A DNA stretch of 63,802 nucleotides. Source: Microcystis aeruginosa Ma_MB_S_20031200_S102 (GTDB lineage: Bacteria > Cyanobacteriota > Cyanobacteriia > Cyanobacteriales > Microcystaceae). The position numbers and the translations under genes were made by a program. Below the pieces are notes generated by a model, which saw nothing but the letters and a program-made list of their open reading frames with translations, was not told the origin of the DNA and did no database searches. Where the stretch lies: positions 1 to 63,802 of the forward strand of contig SFBI01000108.1 of NCBI GenBank assembly GCA_007095845.1. Direction: 5' to 3'. This document shows positions 62,788 through 63,802 of this stretch, piece by piece (the stretch's first letter is position 1; every line of letters starts with the position of its first letter).

Positions 62788-63510
62788 TTAAGGAATAATT
62801 ACAGTTTGCTCAGAAAGAAATTCCTGTGGAACTAGAGATCGCCAGAAACTAAAAATCTCTTGACTGACGCTGTAGGGGTGGGAATAGTGAAAAAAATAAC
62901 GCCCTTTGTGACAACTCCAAATGCGATCGCCTGACTTTAACCAGGGTTGCCATCCCTGCAATAAATGCTGATCGATAATCGTATCGATATCTCCCCCACA
63001 GACTAACAGGGGTACGGGAACTGTCCCCGGGGCGAAATGGGCATTCTGATAGAGATTATGGGGAGAAAGGGACAATAATAAATCTTCTTCCAAGAGATAG
63101 CGATATTCTTGGGTTAAAGCGCAGGGTTGATGGCCAAAAAGATTGTGAACCGATTGATTGAGCAGAGTTTGACGAGAACAAGGCAGTAATTTTGATAGCA
63201 CATAATAATGAGCTTGCCAATCGATCGCCGGATAGACTCCCACAGAGAGCAAAGTTAACGATTTTACCCTTTCTGGATAACGACGCGCATACAGTAATCC
63301 TACTAATCCCCCCGTGCCGTGGCCGACTAAATGCAGCGGTCGATCGCATTGTTTCAGGTAATCTTGTAGTAATACCAAGGCGATATCAAGAGAAGCTGGC
63401 TGATCAAGAGATTGACAGTATTGCCAATCAGCGATCGCAATTTCCCGGGCTAAAAAATCCAACACCGGGCGATCAAAACGGCGAAAACTGGGGTTAACCA
63501 CAGAAACCAA
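62788..63510 (-). CDS. Alpha/beta-hydrolase fold protein, nucleophile elbow lacks Ser
   Basis: 240 residues from a TTG at 63508-63510 (no ATG in frame upstream before a stop). Start VNPSFRRFDRPVLDFLA, elbow HLVGHGTGGLVGLLYARRYP, then VPLLVCGGDIDTIID and a C-terminal His-rich FFHYSHP. The nucleophile position in GHGTGG is Gly (codon GGC, one base from AGC Ser). It may be catalytically dead or part of a family with another mechanism. The N-terminus is close to the TnpB element and could be shortened. Confidence 0.75.
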   Translation of the reverse strand: MVSVVNPSFRRFDRPVLDFLAREIAIADWQYCQSLDQPASLDIALVLLQDYLKQCDRPLHLVGHGTGGLVGLLYARRYPERVKSLTLLSVGVYPAIDWQAHYYVLSKLLPCSRQTLLNQSVHNLFGHQPCALTQEYRYLLEEDLLLSLSPHNLYQNAHFAPGTVPVPLLVCGGDIDTIIDQHLLQGWQPWLKSGDRIWSCHKGRYFFHYSHPYSVSQEIFSFWRSLVPQEFLSEQTVIIP

Positions 63511-63619
63511 AAACCTACCTAAAGCTTTTTAAAACTACTCATTTCTGTAGCTAGATAGCTAAAATAAGTAACTTTGGCCACCGATAGATTTTAAGAACGT
63601 TATCAGGTATAATCAAGAT

Positions 63620-63802
63620 ATGAAGCTAGTTGAACGTCATATTATCAGTCAAAACCATCCCTTATGGTCAGAAATCGACCATCATGCCTTCTTGTCAAAA
63701 AATTTGTTCAATCTAGCTAACTACCATTATCGCCAATATTTCTTTGAAAACTCCCAAAAACTGAGTTTTAATCAACTCTATCATCTGGTATCTAAAACCT
63801 CA
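63620..63802 (+). CDS. tnpB: TnpB (IS200/IS605 family), N-terminal part only
   Basis: Frame from ATG at 63620 runs off the window. The first 61 residues begin MKLVERHIISQNHPLWSEID and continue HHAFLSKNLFNLANYHYRQY, the start of one class of TnpB proteins. TnpB is an RNA-guided nuclease ancestral to Cas12. No tnpA is seen upstream. An inverted pair in GTAGCTAGATAGCTA near 63547-63561 may belong to the left end of the element. Confidence 0.75.
   Translation, partial: MKLVERHIISQNHPLWSEIDHHAFLSKNLFNLANYHYRQYFFENSQKLSFNQLYHLVSKTS

Overview
The window reads as cyanobacterial chromosome, most likely Microcystis (M. aeruginosa-like). The evidence is the marker genes (circadian kinase SasA, myxol-glycoside carotenoid genes cruF/cruG, Ycf23, NDH-1 assembly factor CRR6, tocopherol cyclase, MPBQ methyltransferase, menB, cry-DASH), scattered HIP1 octamers (GCGATCGC), and a heavy load of short TA-flanked or 7-bp-TSD miniature elements and heptamer repeats (CAGTTAT type). 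The genus is an inference. No rRNA or tRNA gene was recognised. The only structured RNA gene seen is RNase P RNA.

Layout. 1-0.3 kb: broken end of a type I restriction specificity-like gene. 0.5-2.6 kb: cruF-cruG (minus). 3-8.3 kb: Ser/Thr kinase, GH57 branching enzyme, sasA, hydrolase. 8.3-9.6 kb: repeat-rich stretch holding rnpB, whose P12 region carries a repeat insertion. 9.6-14.5 kb: rnc, WD40 protein, second GH57 enzyme. 14.5-21.3 kb: polysaccharide export block (IS30 remnant, Wzy-like polymerase, Wzx-like flippase, Wzc-like copolymerase/tyrosine kinase). 21.4-34.1 kb: housekeeping and photosynthesis-related genes (cry-DASH, ycf23, glmU, tocopherol cyclase, ispH, crr6, menB, RRM protein). 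34.4-44.8 kb: glycosyltransferase, FkbM methyltransferase, DedA, pentapeptide protein, peptide-ABC binding protein, EEP phosphatase, pyrR, amidase, fused ABC ATPase. 45.2-54.5 kb: metal locus with a Fur-like box, feoA-feoB-feoC, an HMA_2 protein, a P1B-like ATPase without the CPC motif, a small amphipathic protein, two DUF5132-like proteins and a Crp-type regulator. 55.4-62.3 kb: zinc-type locus with two Zur-like boxes, one before a short CobW-like gene followed by two metallophosphoesterase paralogues, the other before thrS followed by a full CobW GTPase. 62.4-63.8 kb: Cys-rich membrane protein, hydrolase, start of a TnpB gene.

Two regions stand out. The feo/HMA_2/P-ATPase/DUF5132 cluster has the general make-up of iron-storage (ferrosome-like) clusters, which would be notable in a cyanobacterium. 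The CobW/ThrRS/metallophosphoesterase region looks like a zinc-starvation regulon. A third theme is genome architecture: miniature elements sit exactly at the stop codons of several genes, and one has rewritten the C-terminus of cry-DASH.
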